From: Pyxicephalus adspersus
Taxonomy: Eukaryota; Chordata; Amphibia; Anura; Pyxicephalidae
Length of the DNA: 64,000 bases
Assembly (NCBI RefSeq): GCF_032062135.1
Contig: NC_092868.1
Coordinates: 51,665,798 to 51,729,797 of the forward strand
Reading direction: 5' to 3'
The notes under the pieces are model-generated. The model worked only from the letters and a program-made list of their open reading frames with translations. It ran no database searches and was not told the origin of the DNA. Numbering within the stretch: position 1 is the stretch's first letter; every line of letters starts with the position of its first letter. The position numbers and the translations under genes are program-made. Of the stretch, positions 61,550-64,000 are shown one piece after another.

Positions 61550-63260
61550 TTTCTTCTACTGGTGACCCCTATAGTATTGCACCCCCACAATTGTAGTTAC
61601 ACTGGGGAATCAGGATCTCCATCATCCTGCCCTTTCAGTGATACGCCTATAATTCTTTATATAATGCAGATCTTCCTCCTCCTAAGGATTCTTCTAGCCC
61701 CCCCCCCCTCAATTTTATATACATAGGGGAATCAGAACTGCTTTCCTCCCAGGAACCCCTCTAGGTATGAATCAAATAATTCTAACTATATGGGGGAATC
61801 AGGTTCTCCTTTCTCCTGATGGTGATCTATCTAGTATTGCACCCCTTAGTTATATCTATAAAGGTGAAGCAGGACCTCCTTCCTCGTTTTGGTAATACCC
61901 TAAAGTGTTACACCCCACAGTTCTATCTATCTAAAGTTATGAGGTCCTTCTTTGCCATGAAGGTGATGCCTCTAGTGATGCACCACAAAATTCTATCTAT
62001 AAAGAGGAAACTGGACCTCCTTCCTTCTCCTGGTGACCCCCCTAGTGATGGTGACCCCAAAATTCTATCTATATACAAGAATCAGGACCTCCTTCCTCCT
62101 CCTGGTGACCCCTCTAGTGATAGTGACCCCACTATTCTATCTATATAGAGGAAACAGGACCTCCTTCCTCCTCCTGGTGACCCCTCTAGTGGTGGTGACC
62201 CCACAATTCTGTCCATATAGAGGAATCAGGAGTTCTTTTCCTGCTGTGATATGCCCCACATTTCCATCTATATTGGGGAATTAGGTAATTCTTCCTCCTG
62301 ATGGAGATAACTTTACTGATAAATCCCATATTCTATCTATATAGAGGAATAAGGACCTCACCCCCCCCCCCCCACATGATGACCCATCCACTGATACACC
62401 CTTTAATTCAATTCATATAGAGAAATCAGGAGTTCATTTCTCTTGGAGGTGACCCCATCTAATCATGGTGACCCAACAATTTCATCTATATAGGGGAATC
62501 TGATCCTTCTTCTTTCTAATGGTAACCTCTTTACTGATAAATCACACAATTGTATCTATATAGAGAATCAGGACCTCCCTCCTCCTGGTAACCGCTTTAG
62601 TGATACACCCTATAATTCAATTCATATAGGGGAGTCAGGAGTTCCATTCTTATGAAGGTGACCCCATCTAGTGATGGTGACCCCACAATTCCATCTAGAT
62701 AGGGGAATCTGATCCTCCTTTCTCCTGCTGGTGACCCCTCTAGTGATGGTAACCCCACAATTCTATCCATATAGGGAAATTGAGAGTTCCTTCCTCTTGG
62801 TGTTGACCCCACATTTCCGTCTATATGGGATAATCAGGACCTCCTTCCCCATCCTAGTGACCCCTTTAGTGGTGGTGACCCCACAATTCTATCTATATAG
62901 AGGAATCAGGACCTCTTTCCTCCTGCTGGTGACCCCACAATTCTATCTATATAGAGGAATCAGGACCTCTTTCTTCCTGCTGGTGACCCCACAATTCCAT
63001 CTATATAGGGTAATCAGGATGTCCTTCCCTCTCCTGGTGACCCCTCTAGTGATGGTGACCCCACAATTCTATTTATATAGATGAATCAGAACCTCCTTCC
63101 TCCTGCTGGTGACCCCTCTACAACTCAATTCGTAAAGGGAATCTGGACCTCTTTCCTCCTTTTAGTAACCCCTAGGTAATACACCCCAGATTTCTACCTA
63201 TAAAGGGGAATTTGACCTGCTTTCGCCTGCAGGTGACCCCTTTAATGTTGGAGCCCACAA
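61550..63260. repeat. 72-bp minisatellite with 54-bp variant units
   Basis: The unit contains CTGGTGACCCCTCTAGTGAT, GGTGACCCCACAATTCTATC, TATATAGAGGAATCAGGACC, TCCTTCCTCCT. Spacing is 72 bp at 62083/62155/62227. It drops to 54 bp at 62881/62935/62989 where an 18-bp GACCCCTCTAGTGATGGT segment is missing, then returns to 72 at 63061. Both lengths are multiples of 3, so some frames remain open. More than 20 degenerate copies; poly-C runs near 61,701 and 62,361. Confidence 0.9.
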
Positions 63261-64000
63261 TTCTCCTTCCCCCAAGGTGCAGATATCTCACCATCTCAGA
63301 GACAAAAGTAAATGGGTGGATTGGTTGCTTGAATTCTGGATTTTCTGTTTCTGGATACACAACACTATGATAAAAGGGAGCGGTGTGAAGTTCCTGGCAG
63401 AAGTATTCCCATCTTAGTAATGTCTGTAAGCCCCTGAGCTGTGGGGCAGAGGTTGAATATCTTGCTGGGTGAAGGCAGAGGCACATAGCGTTGCCTGGGG
63501 CTGTTTTCAGTCATTGAATTACTAGGGGCTTAGCTTGGACAATGGCTGCAGACACACGTGCCAGAACAGTGACAAAGAGGAAAAGAAGAGTCACTGTTGT
63601 GTTTATTTAATTACAAAGTATCCCTGTCGTGCGGTGAACTGTTAGCAGCCAATCACAGAGCAGCGTCTGCGAAAGTTGAGAGTTGTGTTCTGATTGGGCA
63701 CCAAAGAATTGTCTTTTGCTAATGAGATCTCCGCTCTGAGTTCCCGAATTGGCACACTTGCTTTGCCAATCTGGGTACCCACCATCCCTGTGCCTGGCCT
63801 CTATGCCTGCTAGGCCATTATGAGTCTTTAGGATAAGAAAGCCCAGCATTGCCTGCATGCTTGTTGTCAGCCTGTGTATAACTGACTCACGAGGATGCTC
63901 ACACTGGTGCTAAGATAAAAAGAAAAGGCAAAGACAGTTTGTTTGCTTTGCAGTCAGCTAAGTAGAACAAGGTCCCAAGTGGGCACATTTACAGGATTCT
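63261..64000. other. putative MEGF6 intron 1, no recognised feature
   Basis: Contains two opposed CCAAT/ATTGG boxes (AGCCAATCACAGAGC near 63,648; TCTGATTGGGC near 63,690). No EGF-type cysteine-rich exon or other coding signal was seen before the window ends. Confidence 0.4.

Noticed and set aside
61819..63084. LVTP-repeat open frames of about 110 residues
   Set aside because: Products of the 72-bp minisatellite; no start context or transcript evidence.

Overview
The window looks like nuclear DNA of an anuran amphibian, probably a neobatrachian frog. It has long introns with GT...AG borders, one CpG-rich promoter, and many short dispersed repeats of the kind common in frog genomes: tRNA-derived SINEs ending in 'GCGCTATATAAATACTGT' plus (ATT)n, small hAT elements with 8-bp target duplications, MITEs with 'GGCTACGTACACACG' ends, and CR1/L2-like LINE tails. 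The species cannot be fixed from sequence alone.

Layout. (1) 1-15.29 kb: repeat-rich DNA with no gene I can recognise. It holds MITEs, TA microsatellites, a GC-rich patch at 7.6-8.1 kb and a 39-bp minisatellite at 8.15-8.66 kb. In human, TP73 lies head-to-head with WRAP73 here, but I found no TP73 coding exon. (2) 15.29-47.8 kb: one complete gene on the plus strand, WRAP73 (WDR8). It has 12 coding exons that splice in phase to a 450-residue WD-repeat protein, from a CpG-rich promoter to a likely poly(A) signal near 47.81 kb. Its introns carry most of the mobile elements. These include a nest of two hAT elements inside an older repeat (16.2-17.9 kb), two abutting MITEs (19.5-20.15 kb), a LINE tail, a Tc1-like relic, a SINE inserted in another repeat (26.3 kb) and a near-perfect 17-bp minisatellite (37.35 kb). 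(3) 47.8-57.6 kb: intergenic DNA with a tandem array of ~250-bp units, each carrying a CCACTAGATG (CTCF-core-like) motif, and a second array of ~305-327-bp units. TPRG1L, expected here from human synteny, was not seen. (4) 57.65-64 kb: a likely first coding exon of MEGF6 on the plus strand (signal peptide, then a strong GTGAGT donor at 58,622/58,623). The start of its first intron contains two large degenerate minisatellites (22-23-bp units; 72/54-bp units).

The order WRAP73 (+) then MEGF6 (+) matches the human 1p36.32 block (MEGF6-TPRG1L-WRAP73-TP73, inverted). WRAP73 acts at the centrosome and basal body; MEGF6 is a secreted multi-EGF protein. Nothing suggests they work together; the linkage is syntenic. 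I see no prokaryotic features, CRISPR arrays, intact tRNA or rRNA genes, or exogenous or endogenous viral genes. Most open frames in the window lie in repeats or minisatellites and are not genes.
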